NCBI GenBank assembly: GCA_017591395.1
Contig: WEDG01001063.1
Location: 30,607-94,606 of the forward strand
Origin: Schistocephalus solidus
Taxonomy: Eukaryota; Platyhelminthes; Cestoda; Diphyllobothriidea; Diphyllobothriidae
Direction of reading: 5' to 3'
Length of the DNA: 64,000 bases
Of this stretch, positions 1-12,325 are shown piece by piece. The notes under the pieces were generated by a model, which ran no database searches, had not been told where the DNA came from, and saw nothing but the letters and a program-made list of their open reading frames with translations. Numbering within the stretch: position 1 is the stretch's first letter; every line of letters starts with the position of its first letter. Made by a program: the position numbers and the translations under genes.

Positions 1-880
1 ATTGGGCATGAAAGTACTAAGTATCCTCCTTCTTCCCATTGTCGTCGCTGCAGTGTGTTTGAACGCGTTGGAAGCGGGTTCTGACACAACTGCGTTTGTG
101 ACTAACGGGGTGGCTGCTTCTGAAGTGAAGGATACACATGGTGTTAGTTGCCTTCTGGTACACCGTTGTCGTTATGTTCCCGTCTGCCAGCTTAATAACT
201 TGTCTGTTGAGGAAGGGCAATTTATGGTTGAACTCTACTTCCATAGTATAATGGATGTCAGGAACGATGCAGTTCAAAAGTGCCTTGAAAGACTGCACTT
301 CGCTCCGTTTGATGATGACGAAAGTGTCGATAACGTATCTTGCCAAGATTTTCGGTGGAAAGTACCGAAAACCAGCCGCTGAGCTTCTGCAAGACTAGCT
401 ACCAACAATCAGTGCAGATAGAGTTTAGTCCAGTATTGTACCCTTCTTTTGTTCTTAAACCTGGCCGTTGAAACTTAAGAATGTTTGAAGACACAATCGC
501 TGGTGCTCGATAATGTGCACTCGGTTTCATCGTATCTTTCTCGTAGAAGACCTTCAATGGTGTCGATTGCCAGATCGGGCGGAATAGAGGTGAACAGGGA
601 GATCACGTCAAATGACACCATCACCTCATCTGCCCCCTAATTCCAGTGTTAGATGCGCGACAAAAACCCTTCGGAAGACTTAACTGTCCTCTTTGAATTT
701 TAAGTAGGAAACACAATCACTGATAGAGCCAACAACGAACATCTTGGGGAAACCGAATTTTGGTGATTTGGAGTAGAACACAAAAAGATTTTGCCCAGTT
801 TCAGGATGAAGAAGATCCACCAAGTGCTTGTAATATTCTGCGCTTTTGAAGCTGAGTAACCTTCCCGAATTTCGGAGCAA
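1..880 (-). pseudogene. Penelope-like element RT fragment, family 1, cut by window edge
   Basis: Reverse transcriptase of a Penelope-like retroelement, read right to left. At about 484-625 the minus strand encodes VSFDVISLFTSIPPDLAIDT, the RT palm block with the first catalytic Asp. At 17-346 it encodes the next blocks: ARYVIDTFV (YVDD region), LPFLNRQV, TTVYQKATNTM and HKRSCVRTRFQRV, all typical of this family. Frameshifts separate the blocks and the second Asp of YVDD is Ile (YVID), so it should be inactive. The weaker 640-880 part may be the upstream fingers. The GIY-YIG end would lie left of the window. A plus-strand frame at 2-382 with a hydrophobic start is its antisense shadow. Confidence 0.85.
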
Positions 881-3800
881 CGGATGATGTGGAGGTTTCC
901 ACAGTCGTTTGATGGTCTCAACCTGAAAAACTTGCAGTGACTTGTATGCAATGAAGAGTTCAATGACCCTTTAATTCTTGATGTGCTTGGCATTGCCTCG
1001 CATGGCCCGAAAATATAATCCGGCAGACGTCTCTGTTAATGGGACTGCTCTATGTGTGTCACAGAAACCTCTCTCTACATATATATTCTTTTGGGGATAA
1101 GTGTAAAATGTACAAGGTAAGCTTTCGACGCTTCGTTCGCGGCTCTTCCTCAGAAAAACAGTGAATATTCAAACACAGTTTTCCTTTCAAATGGCTATCA
1201 AAAATCGATTACCCTTCAATGTTCGCTTTCAAAATCCACTCTTCATGGGCGCGTATGCAGAGTCTCTTCAATTTTCCTTAGATTCCTGTAAAGTTCATTT
1301 AATTTTATGTGCCGACTTATGCGCGAACCATCGAAATGCATGGCTAAATTGCATCTAGCCCCTCTTTTGGAAGGGTAGCTTTAGATCATGCGGTACGTCC
1401 CATGCGAACATGTCATGTTCACTTGTGAGAGAGATTATCGACCCACTTGACAGACAGTCGATATGTCATGGATTCGGACCATGGTTTCGCGTTTGCGGCC
1501 GATCAGCAGGCAGTAAGGCATCGACAGATATCTTGAGGCGAATTCTTTTCGTTATCGACGTAGCCAGCCCTATCCTGGAATATAAAAGCTGAGAGCCTAC
1601 ATTAGACCTATGTCAGTGCATTTATTTATTTATCTGTTTCCCGCAAATCTCATTCCATTTGTTTTAGACATATTCCTTACAACAGTTGAGATTTGACATA
1701 CATTTTAGGGCTTTTCCCACCTTTCGCTGAGGACTCCTGTTTTGAGTAGCTGACTGGCTCCATTTCTTTTTGCGGTTTTAAGGCTCATCTCGATGGAATG
1801 TATTTGCATCTTTCAGTGCCCCTTTAAAAATAACCGAGGCTAATTTCAGACTATGCACTCAAAATCATGCATTGGATGAGACGAAAATCAGAACAATGCA
1901 GAATTGTGCCCATGGTTGCAGCTTTTTCGGTAAAAAGCAAATGGTTATCGGTATATAATGCCGTTTGAAAAAGTTATATATTGTCAGTAATACTTAATAA
2001 TGCCGGAATATGGTTGAGATCCGGCCTGGGATGTACCGTTACGGTTCCATACCATAAACTCATCGCGCGAGATTACCGTTTCTTGGGATGCCTGCACCGA
2101 AAATCATATCTCATATCCATCTCAAACGTTTGGTTTCTAGTCATCGCCGGAACATGTATCTTCGTTTAAACAGACTGATTCCAAGCAGAGTGGGAAGAAT
2201 CTTTTTATTATTGAATCAATATTAGGATAGGCGTAATTAGTAGACAGTGAGCAAAATCAACACGATCGTTTGTTTTCCGTCGGCGATGGCCGTAAAGTAA
2301 ACCATGCTTTAACGCTGCCATAATGTGAGTTTAAATGTCGCAGAGAATCAAATCATGTTCATGAATCCGAAAAGATGACCATGCCATACCAAATCTCTGG
2401 CGGCAAAACAGTCATCTTTAGAACAGGCATGTTCTACCAAGCAGAACGAAAAGCAGACGGCTCATTCGGATATACCGTGCAACAAACTGAAAGGTACCTC
2501 GGGCAATTCGAAAATCATTCGTCTTACAAAATACAACCAAACATTGCCGTAACTGTTTTCACAACTAGGAAGTGCGCGTTGTTATAAATCTCAAATTCCT
2601 CGCCCTCTGCGCACGTCATTCTTCAGTCTACACTCATTTGGTACGGTGTCATTCGCCGTTACGTTATTGATGCGTCCATTGGATTATTGACAGAACTATC
2701 GTTTTGGTAGATTCTTTGATTTGTCAGGTGAAATCAGTAATGGTGCGAACGGTCGCTGGCGGAAGACTCTGCTGCAAGCCATGGGATCGAACCGACCGAA
2801 TATACACTGGTTCAGCAATCATGGCTCCTTTAGATTCGGTGGCGTAATTTTCTCCGTTGCAATGGATCATTTGGTTGGTCAGCGTTCGCTTAATAGGCTT
2901 CATACTCCATGCATTATAAAGGGCAGTCGCGAGTTAATGTCGCAGTTCTCAAAAGGCGTTGGTAAATTCGGTGAACTTTGTTACGAAGTGAAAACTCTGT
3001 ATGAAGGAGACATGAGGCCTGTTATAGTCTGCTCCGAATGCCATGAGATAGTTAAAGTACTGTCGCCGGATTCCTTGTGAATCCTTGGGTCATTTGTTTA
3101 CTTCAATTTCAGCTTAGACCAGCTTCAAAAATAAACAATATTTATAGATTCCATGCGTGTTTTGATCTCAAAAAATTAATCTCATTGGAAAAGTACATTA
3201 TCATATGGAAGTTTTTGTCGCGGCACTAAATTTTGTCCATCGCTTTTGTTTATTCAAATCCTTTGTCTCACCGTCGCCATTGTTATGAAAAGTGTCAGGT
3301 CCATTAGTTCCGGATAAAATAGTGTTCATCTAGCCACGCTTTATCAATTCATCACCGTCAAAACGGCAGAATAAATCATTTACCTTTGAAAGTGTAAAGC
3401 TTTGTGGCAACAAACCCGTAACTGAGAACGAAATATAATTCAAACGGGGTTTTCCGAAAAGTTTACGCCGAAGCCGTACCGGATACTATGCATAAATTCA
3501 AATAGAGCTCGATGACCTATCATCGGGATATGCTGATGAAGTCGCGGTTGTGGTTGACGCATTCGCCGAAACCATGGGCAGTGAAACCGTCATTTAATAC
3601 CGCGCCATCTATGCTGTCAGCATTAAATTACCTGGCGGGTCAAAATCGTACCGAAATCAGAACGGTATCAAACAATCATGTTATCCTGATGGGGCTGATT
3701 GGTTCAAGGCGGATCAGTTGGGTCCTGGAGCCAGTTTTAGTAGTTTTCGCGTTTCCATGTTCCCAGTACTGAGTTGTTCGATTTTCCAGATCTGTTTTGA

Positions 3801-5399
3801 GCGAAGTGGTTGTTTACCATGTTTTTAGTCACAATGTTGCTCTATGCCGCTGAAGGAAATATCGCCATAGCAGGCTTGCGGGCTGTGTTTGTCTGGAAAC
3901 AGACAAACAGTTTGTTTCCTGGTAATCAATGTGCAGCAGTAGTACTAATTGCACACATATTTGACTTAGTTGCATCCTGCTATAAATGCAAAGTGCCAAG
4001 TATTAATGTCTTTATCGAACAATTTATCTTAGCAAGGCCAATTTCATTTTTGGGTGCTGCAGGTCTAGGTGCCAGTGTTTTATAAAATTCAAATCATACA
4101 AGCCTGTACTAAATGGCGGAGTTCAAGTGGTAAATCATATTTCCTTATTAACAGATCTCGTGAAAGGGTGCTGTAAAATATTCTATAAATGCATGTAGAA
4201 AATTTGATGTGGATTCCATTTGAATTGCATTAAATTTTGAATAATGCTAGTGGGAAGTTAATTGAAAACGTCATAAAACAAATTTATTAGTTCAAGGTTG
4301 GTCCATTTTGATGGTGGTGATTCAGGGCCAAATTGTATTTCCCTTTGAGTGAAATTTGAAGCATCTTTATGCCTTTATGTTCTTTAAAATCAGATAACCT
4401 TACAGTTTAACAGCGGCTCATGGTTACCGCTTATACTGAAAATAAAATTAACATATTCATGTATGATTCATCCACCATGCTCACTATGCGGATGTAATAA
4501 TTTTAGTTTAGAGGCAATTTCGTCCATAATTTTGGTTTGCGGTAACACATTACCTCTCTGTGTAATGTTGAAATGGAGACATTTATCGAAACATGGACCG
4601 GTCTACATAGTTATAAATTTTTTGTCTTTCAAAATCATATTAGTTTCATTTGGTCACACGATAAGCTCACCCTTCGTTAGAATCGCCACATGCCGATCGT
4701 CGTCATTCAAACGAAGTTATAAAGTTATCTCAGTTCACGTCTGACCAAACGAATTTGACACGGGGGTGCTGGAAACTGTAGACAGTTGGTACTGATGATT
4801 AGAATTTTTCAATCCTAAATTGCAACAGAAGAACTGCAAAGAAGACTACGTGTTGGTTGTCCATAAAAGATTTATGGACTTTATGTTCTTGGTGTTAGCT
4901 GTCATTTATCTGTCAGAACTAGTGGCATTTGTGTGAGGACTTGTGTGACAGTCCTCTATTCATGTTAAGGTACCTTAATTTCGGACACATGCTTACTCCT
5001 CCTTGAGCTTTTAGGGCATTCCGTAGCACCGTTTTGCATGCCAAATGCCAAATCAGGCTGAACACAAAAGTTTGTAATGTTCAGCATCGGTTGAAAGCCG
5101 TCATGTCAGAATGGTATTGGTTCTTAAAGCATTCATTATATTTGTCATAAAGAATATTTAAAATCATGAAAATATTAAAAAATTATTATATATTCCGTTA
5201 AAATATGCATTTTAATGCATAGGGATTACGTAATATAGCATAGTTAGGCGTTTGATGCCGTGTGGGTCAATATAAATTGTATGGATTTGGTAATAGGTAC
5301 GCACCTAATGCACTTTCGAATATTGTTCACAGGTCCTACCGAAAACTGAATTTCCATAGGCAATCGGACCAGAATTTATAACGCCTGGAGATATATGCA
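881..5399. other. No recognised gene or repeat
   Basis: Mostly AT-rich sequence. Open frames of 60-119 codons occur (for example 2375-2587, 2721-3080 and 3810-4085, all +), but I see no family motif, no convincing splice frame and no repeated copy elsewhere in the window, so I leave them uncalled. Host introns or exons here cannot be excluded. Confidence 0.4.
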
Positions 5400-7337
5400 T
5401 TGGTGAATCGACAAAGACAAAGAGGGAGACCGTAGCTGTTCTGGCTAATGAGCCGTCATCAGTCAGTCGTTCCCAATCCCAAGTGTTGATCACCTGGGAT
5501 AAGAACCCGCGAAATATTGTAATTAAGTCGAAAGTTCTATCATTGGAGCCACTGGCTCGTTGTTTTTGTCAGTTGCGATCGGGAATATAATGTTATGTTG
5601 CTTAACGATCTGCTTAAGGACTATGTATGCACTCCCGTTGTGCCTTGGACCTCAGATAAAAGCCCTCGCAATTGGTCGCAAAATGACATTTATTATATGT
5701 TTTGAAGTGGAACGGACAAAGAAAATGGAACTGGAATGGCCATTTCTGGCTAATAATAAGCAAATCATCAACCAGTCATACCCAAACCAAGTGTGGCTTT
5801 GGATTTAATACCCGTGACCTTTGCTAATAATTGGAGTCAGATGCTATACTTTTAGGCCCGGGCTCGTTGTTTTCAGTTGCGATCGGTAATATGATGTGTT
5901 TATGCAGATCTATTTAAAAGAACATTTATGTTCCGTTGTGCCCTAGAGTTCATACTAAAACCTTGCAGGCCGACGCATGGCGACATGGAAGCATATGGTG
6001 ATTAAGTGGAGGGCCGACAAAGACATTGGAGACTGGAGTGGCTGAAACACATGCGTCATCGCCACTCATACCCAAAACCAAGTGTGAAAGCCACCGGAGT
6101 TCGGGCCCGACCCTCCTAGTACTTGAGTCGAGATGTTTCTACCACCATTGAGCCACATGCGCTCATAATTTTATCCGAGTTTGCGATCCAGGGAAATATA
6201 AATGTCAGTGTGTAACGATCTGCTAAACTGGGACTATGTATGCTCCGTTGTGCCTTGGACTCAAGATAAAAGCCCTCGCAAGTCGGGTCGCATCGACCAA
6301 TCGTTTAGCATATGTAAAGGAAGTGGATCGGACAAAGAAAATGGAGACTGGAATGGCCATTTTCTGGCTAATAAGCCGTCATCAGCCAGTCATACCCAAT
6401 CCCAAACCGAGCAACACCTGGAATTTTGAGACCCGCTGATTTTATTGATTCGAATTCTTTACTATTGATCCACGGGCTCATTGTTTTAACAGTCGCAAAT
6501 GGGAATATGATTATAGTGTGTTGCCTAAGCGGTCTGTTTAAGGAGCATGTGTGTGTTTCGTTGCGCCTGAGTCTCAAACACGAGCCCTTGAAGTCTGTCG
6601 CATAGCGAAATTTAGTATATGTTGATAAAAGTGGAACCGACACAAAGACAAGCGAGCTGCTGGAATGTCCATTAGCCTGTCATACCCCAATCCCAAGTGT
6701 GGAACACCAGGAATTCAAACACATGACCTTTGGTAATTAAATCGATGATCTACGGTGATCCAAAGAAGGGCTCGTTGTTTTAACAGTTGCACAGGAATAT
6801 GATGATGTGTGCTGCTCACCGATCTGCTAAAGGAACATGTATGTTCCGTTGTGCCCTACCTGGAGCTAAGACTACGAGCCCTCGAAGAGCTCTGTCGCAT
6901 AGCAACATGTATGACCTACGATAAAGGACGGAAATGTCAAAGACAAAGGAAACCGAAATGGCCGATTTCTGACGCAAGCCGTCATATGCCAGTCATACCC
7001 AATCCAAAGTAGGGAAAACCTGGAATTTGAACCGCGTGACGTTTTGGTTTTGATTCAAATGCTTTCACCATTGAGCCACGGGCTCGTTGATTTAACAGTT
7101 GAACATGGAAATTTGATGATAGTATGTTGTTGTTCACCGATCTGTTAAAAGGAACATGTATGTTTGTTATTGTGCCCTTGAGAGCTCAGACAAGAGCCCT
7201 TTGCAGTTTGTCGCATAGCGAAATTTAGCATATGTTGATCAGAGTAGGGCAAATCCAAACACAAGGAGATCGCAATGGCTATAACTAGCTTTTAAGCCAA
7301 CATCAATGAGTCGTACCCAATCCCAAGTGTTAAACAC

Positions 7338-7690
7338 CTTGTTTTCATACATGTGGTCTTTGTGCGAGGAGTTAAATGCTTTAGCATTGAGCCATTGGCT
7401 CGTTGTTTTTGTCAGTTGCGATCGGGAATATGATAATAGTGTTGATTACCGGTCTGTTTAAGGGGAACATGTATGTTTCGTTGTCGCATGACCTCAGACA
7501 AGAGCCTTCGCAGTTTGTCGCATACAGCGAAATTTAGCATATGTTGATCAAGTAGAACCGTCAAACACAAGGGAGATCGCAATGGCTATAACTAGCTTTT
7601 AAGCCAACATCAGCCAGTCGTACACCTTGTTTTCATACATGTGGCCTTTGTGCGAGGAGTCAAATGCTCTAGCATTGAGCCATGGGCTCA
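7338..7690. repeat. Locally duplicated deleted monomers
   Basis: Adjacent monomers carry the same altered tRNA-like head (CCTTGTTTTCATACATGTGG, at 7338 and 7625, 287 bp apart) and the same upstream AGCTTTTAAGCCAACATCA variant. The shared private change and short spacing indicate one monomer was duplicated locally after it mutated. Confidence 0.75.
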
Positions 7691-8049
7691 TTGTTTTGTC
7701 AGTTGCGATCGGGAATATGATGATAGTGTGTTGCTCACCGGTCTGTTTAAGGAAAATTTATGTTCCGTTGTGCCCTGTAGCACAGACTGGAGCCCTCGCA
7801 ATCGGTCACATCGCAAAATGTAGCTCAAAGAAATAAAGTGGTATCGAACAACACAAAGAAGAATGAAATGGCCATTTTTGGCTTATTACCCGTCATCAGC
7901 CAGTCACACACAATCCCAAGTGCTGGAACACCTGAGATTCGAACCCATAACCTTTAGTAATTGAGTCGAACTCAACCGGTGCAAACCATGGGCTCGTTAT
8001 TTTGTAAGTTGCAATCGGATATATAATGATAGTGTGTTGCTCACCGATC

Positions 8050-10489
8050 TGCTTAAGGAATTTGTATGTTCCGTTGTGCCCTGGACCTCAGACCTGAGCC
8101 CTCGCATGCCGTCGCAAAGTGACTTTAAGAATATATCGATGAAGCGGAACTGACAAAGACAAGGGAGAACGGCATGGCTATTTCTGGATTATTTTCCATC
8201 ATTAGCCAGTCATACCCAATCCCAAGTGAGGAACACATGAAATTCGAACCCGCTACCTTTGGTTATTGAGTCGAATGCTCTACCATTGAGCCACGAGCTC
8301 GGTGTTATGTTGGCTGCGATCGGGAATATGATGATAGAATGTCGCTCACCGATCGCCTTAACGAGCATATATGTTCCGTTTTGCCCTGTAGATCAGACAA
8401 GAGCCCTAGCAGGCAATCGCTTAGCGACATGAAGCATATGATGATGAATTTAAACCGACAAAGACAAGGGAAACCTTTATGGCAATTTCTGGCTTATAAG
8501 CCGTCATCAGCCAATCATTCTCAATCCAAAGTAAGAAAAATCTGGGATTGGAACCCGCGACATTTGGAAATTGAGTGTAACGCTCTACCATTGAGCCACG
8601 GGCTCCATGTTTTCGCCGTTGCGATCGGGAATATGATGATAATGTGTTGCTCACCAATCGGCTTAAGGAATATTTATGCTCCATTCTGCCCTGGAGCTCA
8701 GACTTGATCCGTCGTAGGCGGTCTCGTAGCGACATGTAGCAAATTTTGATAAAGTGCAAACCACAAATTCAAGGGACACAAGAATTGTCATTTCTGGCTT
8801 ATAATCCGTCATCAGCCAGTCATACCCTATCCCAAGTGTGGAACACCTGAAATTAAAATTCGCGACGTTTGGTAATTGAATCGAATGCTTTAATATTGAG
8901 CCACGGGCTCCTTGTTTTGTCGGTTGCGATCGGGAAAATTATAGGCTTGTTGCTCACCAATCTGCTTTAGAAACGTGTACATTCCGTTTGTCCAAGGTAC
9001 TCAGACTAGAGCCCTCGCAGACGGTCTCGTAGCGACATGTAGCAAATTTTGATAAAGTGGAAACGACAAAGTCAAGGGACACAATAATGGCCATTTCTGG
9101 ATTAATACCAGACATCAGCCAGTCATAAGCAATCGCACGTGTGGAACACCTGTGATTTCAAACCCGTAACCTATGGCAATGAAGACAAATGCTCTACGAT
9201 GGAGCTACGGTGCTCGTTATTTTGTCGTTTGCAATCGGATATATAATGATAGTGTGTTGCTCTCCGATCTGCTTAAGGAATATGTATTTTCCGTTGTGCC
9301 CTGAACCTCAGACCTGAGCCCTCGCATGCCGTCGCAAAGTGACTTTAAGAATATATCGATGAAGCGGAACCGACAAAGACAAGGGAGAACGGCATGGCTA
9401 TTTCTGGATTATTTTTCATCATCAGCCAGTCATACCCAATCCCAAGTGAGGAACACATGAAATTCGAACCCACTACCTTTGGTTATTGAGTCGAACGCTC
9501 TACCATTGAGCCAGGAGCTCGTAGTTATGTTGGCTGCGATCGGGAATATGATGATAGAATGTCGCTCACCGATCGCCTTAACGAGCATATATGTTCCGTT
9601 TTGCCCTGTAGATCAGACATTAGAGCCCTCACAGGCGATCGCATAGCGACGTGTAGCATATGATAGAGTGGAACCGACAAAGACAAGGGAGACCGGAATG
9701 GCAATTTCTGGCTTATAAGCCGTCATCAGCCACTCATTCTCAATCCAAAGTAAGAAAAACCTGGGATTAGAACCAGCGACATTTGGAAATTGAGTGTAAC
9801 ACTCTACCATTGAGCCACGGGCTCAATGTGTTCGCCGCTGCCATCGGGAATATGATAATAATGTGTTGCTCACCAATCTGCTTAAGGAACATTTATGCTC
9901 CATCCTGCCCTGGAGCTCAGACTTGATCCGTCGCAGGTGGTCGCATCGTGGCATGTAGCATATGTTGATGAAGCTAAACCGACAAAAACAAGGGAGACAA
10001 GAATGGCCATTTCTGGCTTACAACCCGTCATCAGCTTGTCATACCCTATCTTAACTATGGAAAATCTGAAATTAAAACGCGTGACGTTTGGTAATTGAAT
10101 GGAAAGCTTTAACATTGAGCCACTGGCTCGTTGTTATGTCGGTTGCGATCGGGAATATGATGATAGTGTGTTGCTCACCAATCTGCTTTAGGAACGTGTA
10201 CATTCCGTTTGTCCAAGGAACTCAGACTAGAGCCCTCGCAGACGGTCTCGTAGCGACATGTAGCAAATTTTGATAAAGTGGAAACGACAAAGTCAAGGGA
10301 CACAATAATGGCCATTTCTGGATTAATACCAGACATCAGCCAGTCATACCCAATAGCAAGTTTGGAACACCTGTGATTTCAAACCCGTTACCTATGGTAA
10401 AGGAGAAAATGCTCTACGATGGAGCAACGGGCACGTAGTTTTGTCGGTCTCATCGGGAAAATGATAAAAGTGTGTTGCTCACCGACCTG
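8050..10489. repeat. Two copies of a four-monomer higher-order repeat, 1,220 bp
   Basis: Private variants recur exactly 1,220 bp apart. GCATGCCGTCGCAAAGTGAC is at 8104 and 9324; the CGTGTACATTCCGTTTGTCC variant is at 8974 and 10194; GATCGCCTTAACGAGCATAT is near 8350 and 9570. Neighbouring monomers inside each block differ more from one another than from their counterpart four monomers away. This is the signature of block duplication by unequal exchange, as in satellite DNA. Confidence 0.85.
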
Positions 10490-10880
10490 CTTAGGGAATA
10501 TGTATGTTCCGTTGTGCTCTGGAGCTCAGACTGGAGCCCTCGCAGGCGGTTGCATAGCGACATGTAGCATATGTTGATAAATTGGAACCACAAAGACAAG
10601 GGAGACTGGAATGTCCATTTCTTGGTTATAAGCCTTCATTAGCGTGTCATACCCAATCCCAAGTGTGGAACACCAGGAATTCAAACACATGACTTTTGGT
10701 AATTAAATCAATGCTCTACCATTGAGCCAAGGGCTCGTTTTTTTAACAGTTGCACATGTGATTTTGATGATTTTGTGTTGCTCACCGATCTGCTTAAGGA
10801 AAATGTATGTTCCGTTGTGCCCTGAAGCTCAGACTGGAGCCCTCGCAGGCGGTTGCATAGCTACATGTAGCATATGCCCA

Positions 10881-11200
10881 GATCATCCTCGGTCCATTGC
10901 GGTTCAAACCAAGGGAGAACGTTCATACACCTCATGGGCGATGGCCGCCAGGTCCAGCTGATGTGAACACGAATGGTGTCACCAAGGTGGGCAAATAATT
11001 AAGCAGCGAAGACCTCGAGGACCCCAGCGTGGTAATTATGGGAGAGTGCAAGACCTCAACCGAAAATAACAACATAAAGAAATGTTACTTAAATATAGCT
11101 AGTAGTATCATAAATACCTTATTTACTGACGTCACTCTTGCAGCTTTCAGTTCGCGTTGTAGCTCGCACCATTATATCGATCTAACTATCGCTTAAAAAC
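10881..11200. other. Spacer between tandem array and CR1 3' end
   Basis: No coding frame recognised. It may include the CR1 3' untranslated region, since the CR1 C-terminal frame closes just to its right (read leftwards), but the 3' end of that element cannot be fixed from one copy. Confidence 0.35.
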
Positions 11201-11705
11201 CTCTTAGGAGTTCGACATTACAACATCCAAAGGAACACTTTTTCAAGCTTCGACTACCTTTTTGGAGAAGAAGTACTTCCGAGTGTCTAGCCCTGCTCCA
11301 GTCACACGTAGTTTTAGAGGATGACCTCTCAAGTTCGCTGTTGTTGCTAACTCGAAGAAATCACCTGGGACGAGACAACAGTCCTGGAGGCGTAGTATGC
11401 GAAATGTTAGTATCATGTCTCCCCGAAGCTGTCTCTAGCGCAAAAGAAAGAGATAGAGATTCGACAGCCGTGTTTCATAAGGCTATCATAATGTCCAAGG
11501 ACAAGTTTTGTTGCTCGCCTTAGGACCTTTTCGATGATGTTGAGTTCCTTTGCCGCCCAGGGTCACCAAGCTTGGATAGTGGACTCCAACTGTGGCCACA
11601 CGAATGTTCCGAAGACTTAAGCGAAGCAATCGGCAGTGAAGGATGCGAAAGCTCGTTTAACGAGGTACAGAATCGACATGGCTGACTTCGCTACCTTTGC
11701 GCAAT
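11200..11705 (-). pseudogene. CR1-type non-LTR element, ORF2 C-terminal part
   Basis: Minus-strand frames encode the post-RT region of a CR1-like ORF2. AMSILYLVKRAFASFTADCF and VFGTFVWPQLESTIQAW lie near 11580-11690, followed by KELNIIEKVLRRATKLVLGH, RGDMILTFRIL, FFELATTANLRGHPLKLRV and LDTRKYFFSKKVV near 11235-11430. The order and motifs (LEKVQRRATKLV, RGD, NLRGH, FFS..VV) are those of the CR1/Jockey C terminus. A stop and frameshifts break the frame. It is the other half of the element at 12326-14460; the catalytic RT core between the halves is missing. Confidence 0.8.
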
Positions 11706-12093
11706 TTAGGGAGGATTTAAGCGAGGGCGTGATCCACAATCCCAGTCGTTCCGGATGACAAAGCCAACACCAAAGTCATGCCACTCTGCCTTTGGCTGGC
11801 CGCTCCAGAAGAAGACGTAGCCGGCACCCACCTCCTCCAGCTGAACCTGCTCAGAAAATCGGGTCTCACTGAGAGCAGCAATTTCCACCTTGTAGCTTGC
11901 CAGTTCATGAGCGACTAGCACCATCCTCCGTTCCGGCCGGTCGCTCCTAGGATTGTCTAAAAGGGAACTAATATTCCAGGCTGCTAGTGGGAGTGGAATC
12001 ACCCGAGCAGCCTGAAGGGTATGGCAAAGGGGGTGGGGATGGAGGTTTTGTTGTTTTTTGAGTTTTACAACCAGGTATTTTGCAAAGTGCGAG

Positions 12094-12094
<1 letters not shown>
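11706..12094 (-). mobile_element. RTE-type element, 5' fragment: leader and start of AP-endonuclease
   Basis: The minus strand encodes LAAWNISSLLDNPRSDRPER, ELASYKVEIAALSETRFSEQ and VGAGYVFFWSGQPKAEWHDF, the N-terminal apurinic-like endonuclease of the same RTE family as the copy at 20107-20727. The frame is open from about 12094 to the break at 11706. It ends abruptly in CR1 sequence, so this copy is truncated at its 3' side, unusual for a target-primed insertion. It abuts the (CA)n tract that follows the 3' end of another RTE fragment. Confidence 0.8.

Positions 12095-12127
<33 letters not shown>
12095..12127. repeat. (CA)n tract at RTE 3' end
   Basis: An uninterrupted CA/TG dinucleotide run. 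On the minus strand it follows the RTE 3' end as a (TG)n tail; a shorter CA run holds the same place beside the copy at about 48620, so a TG-rich tail appears to belong to the element. Confidence 0.85.
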
Positions 12128-12129
<2 letters not shown>

Positions 12130-12325
12130 CAGTTCGACCGTCGTAGTCCGACGATGTCCACCGCATGCTCCATGGGAAAGTGGAGCAGGGACGGTGACTT
12201 GCGTGTGATTTAGTTTAAAGTGATAGTAGACTTGCGCTGCATCTACCGCACACTCTCCTCCTCCCCCGCCTGAGCCCGGTGTCAAGACAGACTCAAGGAG
12301 ACCGGAGGCAGGAGAGAACCGTGCT
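12128..12325 (-). mobile_element. RTE-type element, 3'-terminal fragment
   Basis: About 200 bp matching the distal 3' region of the RTE copies at 15571-15790 and 48630-48850: shared blocks GACAGTTCGACCGTCG, GCAGGGACGGTGACTTGCG, TTAGTTT..AGTGATAG and CTACCGCAC.CTCTCCTCC on the plus strand. It is a 5'-truncated copy inserted in the CR1 RT domain and ends in the (TG)n tail. Confidence 0.75.

Larger units (their letters stand above)
5400..10880 (-). repeat. Tandem array of tRNA-derived SINE-like monomers, about 305 bp each
   Basis: About 18 head-to-tail monomers. The recurrent mark (ATTGAGCCACGGGCTCG and variants on +) lies near 5546, 5860, 6157, 6465, 6767, 7075, 7387, 7680, 7988, 8293, 8597, 8901, 9207, 9508, 9815, 10120, 10427 and 10727, a mean spacing of about 305 bp. 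On the minus strand each monomer has a tRNA-like head: an A-box-like TGGCTCAATGGTAGAG and a B-box-like GGTTCGAATCC. The D and T arms still pair while the acceptor and anticodon stems do not, so this is a SINE head, not a working tRNA. A tail follows (TCCCTTGTCTTTGTCGG), and a body module with GCTCACCGATCTGCTTAAGG lies on the plus strand. Monomers are diverged, with indels. Open frames across them are not genes. Confidence 0.9.

Noticed and set aside
2..382. 126-codon plus-strand frame with a hydrophobic, signal-peptide-like start
   Set aside because: The minus strand of the same bases encodes recognisable Penelope-like RT blocks, so this is an antisense shadow.
2375..3080. Frames of 70 and 119 codons as possible genes
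   Set aside because: No family motif, no splice context and no repeated copy; I cannot tell them from chance.
5400..10880. CRISPR-like array
   Set aside because: The period is about 305 bp with no short repeat/spacer alternation, and the context is eukaryotic.
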